Positions 8,744-18,406 of a DNA stretch of 64,000 nucleotides are shown here, piece by piece. Under the pieces are notes generated by a model that was not told the DNA's origin, searched no databases, and worked only from the letters and a program-made list of their open reading frames with translations. The translations under genes and the position numbers were made by a program. The first letter of the stretch is position 1; every line of letters starts with the position of its first letter. Source of the stretch: Suilimivivens sp964614185 (GTDB lineage: Bacteria > Bacillota > Clostridia > Lachnospirales > Lachnospiraceae); NCBI GenBank assembly GCA_964614185.1, contig CAZTKJ010000010.1, positions 6,844-70,843 of the forward strand. The letters are read 5' to 3'.

Positions 8744-8772
8744 TTGACGTTTTAAAAGAGAGAGTGTATGAT
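8744..8772 (+). promoter_or_regulatory. Sigma-A-like promoter of the 117-aa gene
   Basis: TTGACG (8744-8749), 17-base spacer, TATGAT (8767-8772), 38 bases upstream of the ATG at 8811. One of the cleanest promoters in the window. Confidence 0.75.
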
Positions 8773-8810
8773 TGTTGTGTATCGAAAAATATTTTTGAAA
8801 GGAGACTGCC

Positions 8811-9164
8811 ATGTATATTGGATCCGTTCATTTTCAGCCATATATTTACAATACTAATTATATAAACAGAAACAGTATGAACAAAGTCTCTGCCATATCA
8901 GATGACTTTACATCTCCCAAAACAGATTTTTCTAACCTGACAGATGAGGAGCTGAATGAAAATCCTCTTCGCAAGGGTGAAACTGCTCATTTTGAAGACG
9001 TTTTTCAGATGCAGTTCCAAAAAGGGCAAATGAATGCGGTCAGGCTGATCAAACCTGCCTCTGATACGGAAGAATCTTTTTCCACTCAGACATACGCCCA
9101 GAATCAGAATTCCAATACCATGCAGAGAGCCATTGAAGCATACCAGGCAGCTATGATCGCCTGA
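8811..9164 (+). CDS. Hypothetical protein, 117 aa
   Basis: A single gene with its own promoter, a GAAAGGAG ribosome binding site and a strong terminator, so it is clearly an expressed unit. The product has no signal peptide or membrane segment. Residues 1-25 are rich in Y and N (QPYIYNTNYINRNS); the middle is acidic (FSNLTDEELNENPLRKGE) and the C terminus ends in a helix ending AYQAAMIA. I do not recognise a domain. Size and sequence style resemble small conserved Lachnospiraceae proteins of unknown function, but that is an impression, not a match. Confidence 0.7.
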   Translation: MYIGSVHFQPYIYNTNYINRNSMNKVSAISDDFTSPKTDFSNLTDEELNENPLRKGETAHFEDVFQMQFQKGQMNAVRLIKPASDTEESFSTQTYAQNQNSNTMQRAIEAYQAAMIA

Positions 9165-9206
9165 CAGTTCTACTACTGACATATAATATTAAATATCAAC
9201 CAAAAG

Positions 9207-9236
9207 ACGGCAGTTCTTACAAGAACTGCCGTTTTA
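9207..9236 (+). terminator. Strong rho-independent terminator
   Basis: A perfect 12-bp stem ACGGCAGTTCTT (9207-9218) / AAGAACTGCCGT (9221-9232) with a very short loop and a following TTT. It ends the 117-aa gene unit. Confidence 0.85.
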
Positions 9237-9260
9237 AACACAATATCCAAGGAGGTCATT

Positions 9261-10136
9261 ATGGCGGTTTATGAGTTAAAAAATGATGTCATTGCTATTC
9301 TAATTGACAGCTATGGAGCTGAACTGAAGTCTCTGAAAAAATTAAGCACCAATGTGGAATATATGTGGTGTGGCGATGCTAAATTCTGGGGACGGACCTC
9401 TCCCGTTCTTTTCCCCTTTGTAGGCGGCCTTAAAAACAAAGAATATCGGACTAAGGACAAAACTTATCCCATGGGACAACACGGTTTTGCACGGGATATG
9501 GAGTTTGAGCTGCTTTCCCAGACAGAAAATGAAATCTGGTTCGTACTGAATTCCAATGACAGCACGCTGGATAAATATCCTTATGAATTTACTTTAAAGC
9601 TTGGATACAAAATTACTGATAATCAGGTGGAAGTCCTTTGGCAGGTAATAAATCCCGGCAAGGAAGACCTTCCCTTTTCCATAGGAGGACACCCTGCATT
9701 CAACTGCCCCATAGACGAAAATACCAGTCAATCTGATTATTTTGTAAGTTTTGGTGAAGTAGATGAAGTCATCAGCAGCAGAATCGGTGATCAGGGACTT
9801 GTTACAGGATGTATGGATGTTTATGAATTAACCGGAGGGAAACTGGCCTTGACATCCAATCTTTTTGATCATGATGCTTTAGTCATCGAAAATCACCAGA
9901 CCAATGTAGTTTCCCTTTGTAAAAAAGATGGCTCTCCCTACCTGACTGTACGGATGGATGCCCCGCTCTTTGGAGTATGGTCTCCTCCAAGAAAACAAGC
10001 GCCTTTTGTCTGCATTGAACCATGGTATGGCAGATGTGACAGCGAAGATTTTGATGGAACGCTTACACAAAGAGAGTGGGGAAACATAGTACAGCCCGGA
10101 GATATCTGGGAGGCATCCTATGTGATTGAAGTATGA
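9261..10136 (+). CDS. Aldose 1-epimerase family protein (galactose mutarotase-like)
   Basis: 291 aa, ATG preceded by AAGGAGG. Matches the aldose-1-epimerase/LacX-like group: FPFVGG, GQHGFARDMEF (about residues 76-86), GGHPAFNCP (about 150-158) carrying the conserved His, and a C-terminal CIEPWYG with the conserved Glu. It would interconvert anomers of a hexose or hexose derivative in the cytosol. The LacX/YihR-like branch is often unspecific, so the sugar is unknown. The next gene starts inside its stop codon (ATGA), so the two are translationally coupled. Confidence 0.9.
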   Translation: MAVYELKNDVIAILIDSYGAELKSLKKLSTNVEYMWCGDAKFWGRTSPVLFPFVGGLKNKEYRTKDKTYPMGQHGFARDMEFELLSQTENEIWFVLNSNDSTLDKYPYEFTLKLGYKITDNQVEVLWQVINPGKEDLPFSIGGHPAFNCPIDENTSQSDYFVSFGEVDEVISSRIGDQGLVTGCMDVYELTGGKLALTSNLFDHDALVIENHQTNVVSLCKKDGSPYLTVRMDAPLFGVWSPPRKQAPFVCIEPWYGRCDSEDFDGTLTQREWGNIVQPGDIWEASYVIEV

Positions 10137-10918
10137 AAATTGACAGAACACACGCTGAAAATACTTTCAGGGAATATGTTTCCCATTACAATGCCGGAGA
10201 GGAAAAGGTACGTCTAAAAATTGAACACACTTATCGCGTATGCCAGCTGTGTGAATGCATTGCCACATCCTTAAATCTTTCTGACCAGGATAAAGATCTG
10301 GCATGGCTGATCGGACTTTTACATGATATAGGCCGGTTTGAACAGTTGAAAAATTTTGGCACCTTTTCAGATGCCGCTTCCATTGACCATGCCGCCTATG
10401 GAGCAGATATTTTATTTAGTCAGGGCAGAATCCGGGATTATCTGGACCCATCCGATGAAGATACTCTGATAGAAACAGCCATACGCTCTCATAATGCTTA
10501 CCGCATTCCTGAAAACCTTGATGAGCGCACCAAACTGTTTTGCAACATCATCAGGGATGGAGACAAAATCGATATTTTGAAGGTAAATGTGGATTTCCCT
10601 TTAGAGGAAATTTATAATGTTACCACCGCAGAACTTAAAAGCGGTATCGTTACAGATGATGTTATGCAAAGCTTTGATCAGGAGCATGCCGTGCTCCGCA
10701 GTCTGAAAAAAACGGCTGTTGATAATGTGGTAGGACACATATCTCTTGTCTACGAACTGGTATTTCCTATCAGCCTTCAGATTACCTATAATCAGGGGTA
10801 TTTGGAAAAACTGATGAATTTTCAATCAGATAATCCGGAAACAGAAAAGCAATTTGTTCACATCCGTGAAAAAATGCAATGTTATATAAAGGAAAAAATA
10901 GCATCTCAGAGGGAATAA
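10133..10918 (+). CDS. HD domain phosphohydrolase
   Basis: 261 aa. The metal-binding HD pattern is visible: H in KIEHTYRV (about residue 31), LLHDIGRFEQ (HD at about 65-66), SIDHAAYGADIL, and an Asp in IRDGDKIDILK. HD enzymes hydrolyse nucleotide or other phosphate esters with divalent metal; the substrate of this short, stand-alone type is not known. Its ATG overlaps the stop of the epimerase gene, and the EamA gene follows about 50 bases later, so all three may be cotranscribed. Confidence 0.85.
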   Translation: MKIDRTHAENTFREYVSHYNAGEEKVRLKIEHTYRVCQLCECIATSLNLSDQDKDLAWLIGLLHDIGRFEQLKNFGTFSDAASIDHAAYGADILFSQGRIRDYLDPSDEDTLIETAIRSHNAYRIPENLDERTKLFCNIIRDGDKIDILKVNVDFPLEEIYNVTTAELKSGIVTDDVMQSFDQEHAVLRSLKKTAVDNVVGHISLVYELVFPISLQITYNQGYLEKLMNFQSDNPETEKQFVHIREKMQCYIKEKIASQRE

Positions 10919-10967
10919 ATTCCCTATTTGGGCAGAATGTATATGGAAATCGGGAGGAAATAAAAAT

Positions 10968-11381
10968 ATGTGGCTTTTCTTTGCTGTTCTTTCATCTGTA
11001 TTTGCTGCTTTAACATCCATTCTTGCGAAAATCGGGATCAATGGAGTAAATTCCAATCTTGCAACTGCCCTTCGTACAGCTATTGTGCTTATTATGGCAT
11101 GGGGAATCGTCCTTATCACAAATGCTCAGTCAGGAATCTTTGAAATCAGCAGAAAAAGCTGGCTGTTTCTGATCTTGTCAGGTCTTGCCACCGGTGCTTC
11201 ATGGCTTTGCTATTACAAAGCCCTTCAGATGGGTGAAGTTTCAAGGGTCGTTGCCATTGACAAATTCAGTGTAGTCATTACCTTCATTATGGCATTTATT
11301 TTTCTCCACGAAAAGTTTACTCCCAAATCCATTGCAGGTTGTCTCCTCATCAGCGCCGGAACGCTGCTAATGGTTCTGTAA
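10968..11381 (+). CDS. EamA-domain (DMT superfamily) membrane protein, single repeat
   Basis: 137 aa, with GGGAGG 11 bases before the ATG. Five hydrophobic segments (about 2-22, 32-52, 63-85, 90-110, 119-137) make one EamA repeat; classical DMT transporters have two repeats in about 290 aa. The motif ATALRTAIVL and the end of the last loop (FLHEKFTPKSIAGCLLI) are typical of EamA. It would work as a dimer exporting or importing a small metabolite; none can be named. Translation of the next gene begins 48 bases downstream. Confidence 0.85.
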   Translation: MWLFFAVLSSVFAALTSILAKIGINGVNSNLATALRTAIVLIMAWGIVLITNAQSGIFEISRKSWLFLILSGLATGASWLCYYKALQMGEVSRVVAIDKFSVVITFIMAFIFLHEKFTPKSIAGCLLISAGTLLMVL

Positions 11382-11428
11382 ATGTTGTATTCTATTGCGA
11401 ATATCCGAAGCATACGAGGTTTGAATAC

Positions 11429-12697
11429 ATGAAAAAGCATTATTTATTTTCCCTTATTATTTTGTGTCTGCTTTTAAGCGGATGCAGGTACGACAACACA
11501 AAAGAAAATAACCCTGAAAGCCATATTACGGAAGCTTCCGATACAATGCCTGTTTATTCTGCCGATGATCATGAAGCCTGTGCTGACTATATACGGTCAC
11601 AGTATGGGCTTTTATCCGATGGTGCTCCTCCTAAAGTAATCCTTGACTGCGATATGACATACCTTGGAGATGACGCTATGTGCATGTGCATTCTGGCACA
11701 AGCAGATACTTTAGGATTAATAGACCTGATAGGTATAACGATCACAGGCGGCAATTCCTTTACAGCCTGCGGCACTAATGCTGCCCTGAATCAGCTGGAG
11801 TTTATAGGGCGCTCTGATATTCCGGTATATATGGGAACTGATATTCCTATTGAAGGTTTCAGAAATATGGAAGAACAGGAGGCCATTGTAGACAAAACAA
11901 GCCGCTATGGAGCCATGTATCATGTTGATGATTACATTTCTCCTGAAAAATATCATGATTTAGGGGTTTTCTATGAACGAAAATGGGGATATTCACAAGC
12001 AGAACCACAATCTCAAAGTTCTATGGATTTTATGCTGGAACAGGTTCACAATTATCCCGGAGAAATTACTTTCATATCCATAGGCGCTCCCATCAATATT
12101 GCAATGGCATGCCGGGAAGATGAAGATTTTGCCAGGGATACTGCCGGCATTATCTATATGGGAATGACTGTATGCGGCCAGGGAACTTACACCCCTTACG
12201 CTGATTTTAACTGCTTTTATGATGCAAAAGCTTTTCAAATCTGCACAAGCAGCAGTTTTCCTTCACAGACTGCCATTCCTCATGAGGCTTCCAAGTCTGC
12301 CCTGCTTAATAAAGCCGTATTTGATTTAATGGATGATAAAAATGATACCCTTATTTCAAAACTGTGGCTGGAGAATCAGTACAGTCTCTATCAGCGCACC
12401 ACAACACGCACAGATGGCTGTCCGGACGCTATGGCTGCTGTGGTATTTCTATACCCGGAAGTTATTACGCAAAAAGAAAATTTATTTGTACAAATAAATA
12501 CTGATACATCAGATGCTGAATATGGGAAAACTACAACTTTCAATAATCAGGAAGAAACGCCTGATGCTCCATGCATCACTTTTGTTGTAGATTTAGATAC
12601 GGCTTTATACTGGGATTTCGTCACTGACATCATCTGCCATACGGAAAATAGCAGCGCTCACACATATTCTTACTTTGAAGCACTTCTATCATCGTAA
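11429..12697 (+). CDS. Nucleoside-hydrolase family lipoprotein
   Basis: 422 aa. The start at 11429 gives a lipoprotein signal peptide: basic MKKH, a hydrophobic core and the lipobox LLLSGC with C19 as the lipidated residue; ACGAGGT precedes the ATG. The longer frame from 11339 lies inside the EamA gene and is rejected. The mature part begins with an IUNH-like calcium/ribose-binding motif, VILDCDMTYLGDDAM (D-x-D-x4-DD), and continues with GITITGGNS, matching inosine-uridine nucleoside hydrolases. Most of these enzymes are cytosolic; a surface-anchored one would split nucleosides or related N-glycosides outside the cell. Second-half residues diverge from characterised enzymes, so the substrate is uncertain. 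Confidence 0.8.
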   Translation: MKKHYLFSLIILCLLLSGCRYDNTKENNPESHITEASDTMPVYSADDHEACADYIRSQYGLLSDGAPPKVILDCDMTYLGDDAMCMCILAQADTLGLIDLIGITITGGNSFTACGTNAALNQLEFIGRSDIPVYMGTDIPIEGFRNMEEQEAIVDKTSRYGAMYHVDDYISPEKYHDLGVFYERKWGYSQAEPQSQSSMDFMLEQVHNYPGEITFISIGAPINIAMACREDEDFARDTAGIIYMGMTVCGQGTYTPYADFNCFYDAKAFQICTSSSFPSQTAIPHEASKSALLNKAVFDLMDDKNDTLISKLWLENQYSLYQRTTTRTDGCPDAMAAVVFLYPEVITQKENLFVQINTDTSDAEYGKTTTFNNQEETPDAPCITFVVDLDTALYWDFVTDIICHTENSSAHTYSYFEALLSS

Positions 12698-13136
12698 TGT
12701 TGTGGTATATGAATAGTATTTTTATCATATTGGTTTTCTTCTTATAAAGTGTACCCTTTGTCAAACGCACTTCGGATCATTCCTCTTTAGATTTCCATTT
12801 TATACTTGTTTGGTATGTTGAAGCACTATTTTACTCTCCGAATTATTTACTTTCCCTCTTTGCCTTGGAAATTATTAATGGATAGATACCTATTAACAAA
12901 TATTTATAGTATTCAACCGATGACAGTTTCATCAAATTCCAATAGTAACATCCTGCATTATAGTATTACGTCCAATCAGTGACAACATCTAATATCTCCT
13001 CATATGTGTTGCACCCGGATAAATTCAAGATTTACAAGGTTCTGTTAAAATTGACTGTCCCATGATAAGAATTTTTAAAATTAAAACTATCTAATAGCGT
13101 ACTTTTTAAAAACTCCTATTACATTTTCACCTAAAT
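12698..13136. other. 439-base spacer at the left edge of the defence island
   Basis: No gene, clear terminator, tRNA or integrase remnant is visible. The spacer is AT-rich. It marks the change from the nucleoside-hydrolase unit to the minus-strand defence operon, which ends here with drmB. I found no direct repeat shared with the right edge (27906-28421). Confidence 0.5.
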
Positions 13137-14975
13137 CTACCGCATAATGTCAAAATAACCTATTTCTGGATTTTCAAGTGTCCCTATTAGCATACCTCTA
13201 TCAAGTAATCTGTTTCCATTTTCACAACATGTTTCTGGTAAAATAGCACAGTTATGACACGCAGCTAAGTTACACGAATCAGTGCCCTGTCCTAATGATT
13301 GAATACATACTGGATCTGAAGTACACCAAAGCGCATTTCTTAAAGCTGAAACAATGGTATCCTCAATTCTTCCTTTTTCTCCCTGCCTCACTAAACCACC
13401 TAAGGAACCTTCTGAATCACCTGATGCAGTATAGATAAGAACACCCGCCATGTTGAATTTATTATTATCCAATTCGCAATATATTCTTTCCCTAATGGAT
13501 GAACTTCCATATCCACATTCAAAACTAAGCTGATTAATCAAAATATGAGAAAATGTATGCAATAACACATACTCTGGTCGCAATTCACCCTGCAAACTTT
13601 TTCCAAAAAACGAACTTTTATATGAGTCATTCATTTTTCTAACACGTTTTATAAGCACTTCGTTTTGTGCCCATATTTGCAATCTTTCTTTATTAAATTC
13701 GAAAAAAATTCCTTCTCCCAAAGTCGCAATTACAGGCAACCATTTCCCATTTCCTAGTCTTAATGTCCTTTTACTTTCTACAATTGATAATACATTTGGC
13801 TTCAATCTGGAAAAGCCGACAAAGGCACGTGTTTCTCGCAATTTCGGAACTAATGTTATGCTTTTAAAAAAATCTTGTATTACTGCATTGTATTCACAAA
13901 TAGGATGATTAATGGAATAAAACTCTTGTGCATCATTCCCACTACTTTTACTCAGAACTTTGTACTCGGCATACCTATATTCTTCTTCTGATGTATTCTC
14001 ATTTACCTCCTGTGCCTCCTCAATTGCATCGGCTTTTTCCAATATAGCTTCGTACAACTTATCACTATCTACATTTTTTGCTTGAGCATACATATTAATA
14101 AAATTTCTATCAAACTTACCATCTGTACGTGAGTTATTTAACACGTCAAATATTTCATTTACTAATCCAATAATTTTAAGATTTGATTCTTCTCCATTTG
14201 TCGGAATATATATTGAACTAATATTATTTGCAAACCAAACATTAGTAGCGCCACGCAGAACTACTCTAATATCATCTGCATCCGAAGTACAAGGGTTTTC
14301 GTCATCTTTATATATCCCTAACCATGGTTTAGTTCCTTTGCATTTATATTCTATCCTTTTTAGAGCTCCCGGACGTGTTGCTCCAGAGATAGATTTTTTC
14401 ACCCCACATGAACATTCATAAAAAATACCGCTCAAACCTGCAGACGTTCCACCAGTACTTCTTCTAATTTTACATTTTGTATCATCATATACCTTACCAC
14501 TATTATGGTGTATCCACTCTGCAACAGGAAAATCATCTATGTGTCCCTCTGGACAAATAACAACAAATCTTTCTGGAATCATTTTTCTTCTATATTTTGA
14601 TTTTGCGCTACATTTTCTTCCATGTTCCCACTGGTATGCGTCACATTCCGGTTGCGCTTCATAAAAAGATGTCTTTCTCATCGTCCCACAAAATGGACAA
14701 TAATACCATCGTGGAAACCTTACTGCAGGAATGGTAAGATGAAAATCTTCAGAATCAGCATTTCTCTCCATATATTCAGGTGGATATCTCAATTCTTTGA
14801 CTCCCAACCTTTTCTCTAAACGTTCATCTCTAATAACGAACTTCTCCGTATTATTGTATCTCCACATATCAAGACCTGCTATCATCAATGATTCATCGTT
14901 CGGGAATGGAACAATTGCCCCTACGCCCCAAGGTCCAATTAATGAACTTCTTCGCATCGGCTTATACATAGTCAT
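13137..14975 (-). CDS. drmB: DrmB (DUF1998) DISARM core protein
   Basis: 612 aa. The N terminus MRRSSLIGPWGVGAIV matches the conserved start of DrmB. Zinc-type cysteine pairs follow: YYCPFCG (93-96), C111/C123, CPEGHIDDFPVAEWIHH (141-157), ECSCG (188-191). The C-terminal DUF1998 domain shows LLHTFSHILINQL, GVLIYTASGDSEGSLGG and the cysteine cluster CNLAACHNCAILPETCC. In DISARM, DrmA and DrmB form the core that restricts incoming unmodified DNA. The start lies 2 bases after the drmA stop, with AAAGGG upstream, so translation is coupled. It is the last gene of the operon and there is no drmC after it. More AT-rich than the housekeeping genes. Confidence 0.92.
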   Translation of the reverse strand: MTMYKPMRRSSLIGPWGVGAIVPFPNDESLMIAGLDMWRYNNTEKFVIRDERLEKRLGVKELRYPPEYMERNADSEDFHLTIPAVRFPRWYYCPFCGTMRKTSFYEAQPECDAYQWEHGRKCSAKSKYRRKMIPERFVVICPEGHIDDFPVAEWIHHNSGKVYDDTKCKIRRSTGGTSAGLSGIFYECSCGVKKSISGATRPGALKRIEYKCKGTKPWLGIYKDDENPCTSDADDIRVVLRGATNVWFANNISSIYIPTNGEESNLKIIGLVNEIFDVLNNSRTDGKFDRNFINMYAQAKNVDSDKLYEAILEKADAIEEAQEVNENTSEEEYRYAEYKVLSKSSGNDAQEFYSINHPICEYNAVIQDFFKSITLVPKLRETRAFVGFSRLKPNVLSIVESKRTLRLGNGKWLPVIATLGEGIFFEFNKERLQIWAQNEVLIKRVRKMNDSYKSSFFGKSLQGELRPEYVLLHTFSHILINQLSFECGYGSSSIRERIYCELDNNKFNMAGVLIYTASGDSEGSLGGLVRQGEKGRIEDTIVSALRNALWCTSDPVCIQSLGQGTDSCNLAACHNCAILPETCCENGNRLLDRGMLIGTLENPEIGYFDIMR

Positions 14976-14977
14976 GT

Positions 14978-17900
14978 TTATTCATCCCTTTCTATATATC
15001 TATTCTTTATAACCACTGCCTCGCATGATGCATCAACACTACGCATTGATGTTGGTGTTTTCAGCCCTCTCTCATTCCATATTGCATTTGGTTTTTTACT
15101 TGAGCTATAAATCAACGGAACTGCATTCCCCATAGAATTATCATAATTCATTTGCGGAGTCCATCTCTGTGGATTCCAATCCTCCCAACACTGTAATATA
15201 TACTCCATGCGTTTAAGAGTATCCGATAATTCTTCTGGATCTATATCGTTTACACGATTCTCTATTACCGCCCTTACATGCTCCACTACTTCTGCTCGTG
15301 GCAGCCTTGGTGGATTTTGGTTAAATTGCTTTCCATGCTCCAATCTCATCATGCCTATAATAATTGCATGTAAAGCACGCTCCCTTACAGGTGACGAAAA
15401 TGGGGTAACACTCGTAGGTTCAACATGACAGTATAATTTTGAATGATACAATTTAAACTGCTCATAAAATGATTTGTCTCTTGGACGTCCTAGTCTATAT
15501 AACACAAAGATAAGTCCAGGTGCATGCTGTGCATCCCTTCCCACTCTACTTGTGGCTTGAATATATTCGGATGTCGTTTTAGGTTGTCCTGCTACCGTCA
15601 TTAATCCCAAACGTTGCACATCAAGACCTACCGATATCATATTTGTTGCCAAACAAATATCTATTGGATATTCCTTTACCTTTCCATCTTCATTTAATCT
15701 CGGTGGATAGCCAATATTTAAATTTGAAAGACTCGCTGTTACTTTATCCCCGGGAATACGACTCGTAAGCTCTTCATCACGCCAAATATATCGTCTATAT
15801 GCTTTATATGTCTCTTGATCCATTCTCTTATCATCGTATCTTCGCTTATACATAACATCTAAATGCTGATCAATATCTGCCTTAATCCAAGTTTGAGCAT
15901 GTCCTAACTCACGGATACTGTTATAATATCCAACATTAGTCCAGTATGGATCTCTGTCTTTTTCATTTTCGACATCCATTGTTTTTGCTGCATACAACAA
16001 CGTAGAAAATAAACGTATTGCAGTTGTTGCATCTGAGGGTGAACCGGATGCCAATATTCCAACATATCTACGTCCATTTTTTGTTTTATCTTCATTAGCA
16101 AAAAATGAATCACCCGCATCTAATCCAGCTGGGGGAAATTGAAATACATTTTCTGTTTTACATCCATATAATGCATGACATTGTTCTTTTGCACGACTTA
16201 TAGTTGCAGTTGATGCAATAATCTTTGGCGAAATATCTCCTAGTGGTAGTCTATCTGTACACAAGTCATGTATCATTGTTTCATAATGCCCTACCATTGA
16301 CCCTAATGGACCAGAAATCAAATGAAGTTCATCTTGAATAATTAAATCTGGTGATGTTACTTTTTCTCCATTTTTATATCCAAAGATCCCTTGTGCTTCT
16401 GGTTTGTATGGTAATGTTGCAAACTTATCCACTGTTCCCAATACTAATGTTGGTGTCTTATCATATATGTCATCATCAATAATATATAACGGAAGTCCTG
16501 TTCCACTTGAAAAATCACATCCATTTTCTGTATTTGTACATATAAAGAAAAACTTTTTGGATTTTCTAGCACCTGCAATGACTTTGTAGCCAGGGAGTCT
16601 TCTTTTTCCTCCATCAATATCAACAGCTCCCATCTGTGCTCCACACCATGGACATTTCAACATTACAAAAGGATTGATATCTGTTTTATGACAATATAAA
16701 TCTTCATACTTAGTAACCGCTTCTTGCATATGGTTGGGCGTTGTATCTCCACCCACCCATAGTCCTATGTTAATCTCTTCTTCGCCTAAAATCTCCTTAT
16801 TTTCACGACGAATTATTTCACAGGCACAAATCATTGCCGCAGCTCTTTCATATTGTTGTGCTGTAAGCAGTCTTAAAGTGTAGCGCATAATAATTGCGGT
16901 ACCAGCATCATCTCTATTATGTAATCTTCTGATAAAAATAGTAAATGCGGACAAACCAAGATATGCCTCTGTTTTTCCACCACCTGTAGGAAACCATATC
17001 AAATCAACAATTTTTCTCTCCTTACTTTTCTTATTGCTCATTGATTCTAAATTCATCAAAATAAAAGCAATCTGAAATGGTCTCCACTTACCATATACAC
17101 GTTGCTCTTTGTTGTACCATGTTGACTCATCGTCTATCTCTGGCATACTTTCAACTGGATTTTCAAGTTTAATTCCGTCAGCTCCATCATCAATCCACAT
17201 TTGAATCGGTAACCCATAATGGAGTTGTTGCATAATCATTGCTTGATTCATCCATTGAAATGCTTTTTGAACAATCTTATCATTTTCTAAAATTCTAACA
17301 CCATTCTTCATCCTTTTTTGACACACTCTGCAATTTGTTATATGTCTTTCTGCTGTTTCTAAATACTTATTATCAAGTTCCGCTTTTTGCTCCTCTAATT
17401 TATCAATCCAAATCTTGTACTTTTCACATAGCAAATGCAACTGTAAAATGATCTCACTAAAATGTTCAACTTTGCTCATATCGAGCATACTCAAGTTTAC
17501 TCCTGAAATAGTACTAGGAATTACTGGTTTCACCTCATAAGATGGAAAGACAGATGTTTCTATCCATTTTACAGACGCAGTCATCTCATCCCACTCAGCC
17601 GCACACCCATGACCAATGGCATAGTTTTTTACATTGCGATAAAGCAATTCATTTGATAAAAAATCTTCATCTGCATTTATTCGTTGCCCTTCTGGAAGAA
17701 AATGAAAACCTATTTTTGACTCTATTTTTAATTTCACTTGGAAGAAACAATCTTCATCTCGAACTTGCTTTCCACGCATTTCTTTGGTATTTTCAAGCGT
17801 AATTGTATATATACAATAATTATCTTTTCTAGAACGAAATGTCACATCAACTTGAAGTCCTGTATCATCAACCGGTGTTTTTTTCATTCCTTCTTTTTCT

Positions 17901-18406
17901 GATGGTAACATTAGTGGCTCCAAAGAGTTCCACGCTATTGGAGTTCTAGAATACTTTGTCGTAACTTTTTGATTATCTGGGTTTGTTTCAGTTGACTTAT
18001 TATATATTCCAGCTTCTACACACGCTCTTATTTCATCTTCTAAGGAAATTGCAACTGTCAAACTCATCGCAGATTGATTATACGCATTTGATCTGTCAAT
18101 AAGTTCTTCTGCATCTTCAAGATATTCACTAAAAATACCGTTAGGTTTATTTTTGATTATGATTTTACCATCATCTATTTCATCTTTAATCTCGATATCC
18201 TCATCTTTTCTTTCTTCTTCGGTATTATTGGCTTCCTTTGACTCTTTTGGAAACAAAATTCCAGCAATATACCTTGTCCGCGGAGGATCTGAAATCAATA
18301 TTTCTTCCCCATTCTCCTGCTTAAGTCCCTCCCAATCAATAGGATCTGGTCCAATAAATTCTTTCTCTACAAATGCTTTTAATTGGTCTCTTCTATTGTC
18401 TGCCAT
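14978..18406 (-). CDS. drmA: DrmA, DISARM superfamily 2 helicase
   Basis: 1142 aa. Helicase motifs are intact: Walker A FPTGGGKT (472-479), a DExH box QDELH (691-695), STAT (732-735), motif V TNMISVGLDV (921-930) and motif VI QATSRVGR (950-957). Cysteine pairs C359/C362 and CPWC (585-588) may bind zinc. The long N-terminal region (1-460) is the family-specific part that holds the DUF1998-partner interface. DrmA is the DNA-binding translocase of DISARM and pairs with DrmB. The ATG overlaps the 3' end of the NERD-helicase gene by 14 bases and is preceded by GAGGAG. No truncation or motif loss, so the protein should be active. Confidence 0.93.
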   Translation of the reverse strand: MADNRRDQLKAFVEKEFIGPDPIDWEGLKQENGEEILISDPPRTRYIAGILFPKESKEANNTEEERKDEDIEIKDEIDDGKIIIKNKPNGIFSEYLEDAEELIDRSNAYNQSAMSLTVAISLEDEIRACVEAGIYNKSTETNPDNQKVTTKYSRTPIAWNSLEPLMLPSEKEGMKKTPVDDTGLQVDVTFRSRKDNYCIYTITLENTKEMRGKQVRDEDCFFQVKLKIESKIGFHFLPEGQRINADEDFLSNELLYRNVKNYAIGHGCAAEWDEMTASVKWIETSVFPSYEVKPVIPSTISGVNLSMLDMSKVEHFSEIILQLHLLCEKYKIWIDKLEEQKAELDNKYLETAERHITNCRVCQKRMKNGVRILENDKIVQKAFQWMNQAMIMQQLHYGLPIQMWIDDGADGIKLENPVESMPEIDDESTWYNKEQRVYGKWRPFQIAFILMNLESMSNKKSKERKIVDLIWFPTGGGKTEAYLGLSAFTIFIRRLHNRDDAGTAIIMRYTLRLLTAQQYERAAAMICACEIIRRENKEILGEEEINIGLWVGGDTTPNHMQEAVTKYEDLYCHKTDINPFVMLKCPWCGAQMGAVDIDGGKRRLPGYKVIAGARKSKKFFFICTNTENGCDFSSGTGLPLYIIDDDIYDKTPTLVLGTVDKFATLPYKPEAQGIFGYKNGEKVTSPDLIIQDELHLISGPLGSMVGHYETMIHDLCTDRLPLGDISPKIIASTATISRAKEQCHALYGCKTENVFQFPPAGLDAGDSFFANEDKTKNGRRYVGILASGSPSDATTAIRLFSTLLYAAKTMDVENEKDRDPYWTNVGYYNSIRELGHAQTWIKADIDQHLDVMYKRRYDDKRMDQETYKAYRRYIWRDEELTSRIPGDKVTASLSNLNIGYPPRLNEDGKVKEYPIDICLATNMISVGLDVQRLGLMTVAGQPKTTSEYIQATSRVGRDAQHAPGLIFVLYRLGRPRDKSFYEQFKLYHSKLYCHVEPTSVTPFSSPVRERALHAIIIGMMRLEHGKQFNQNPPRLPRAEVVEHVRAVIENRVNDIDPEELSDTLKRMEYILQCWEDWNPQRWTPQMNYDNSMGNAVPLIYSSSKKPNAIWNERGLKTPTSMRSVDASCEAVVIKNRYIERDE

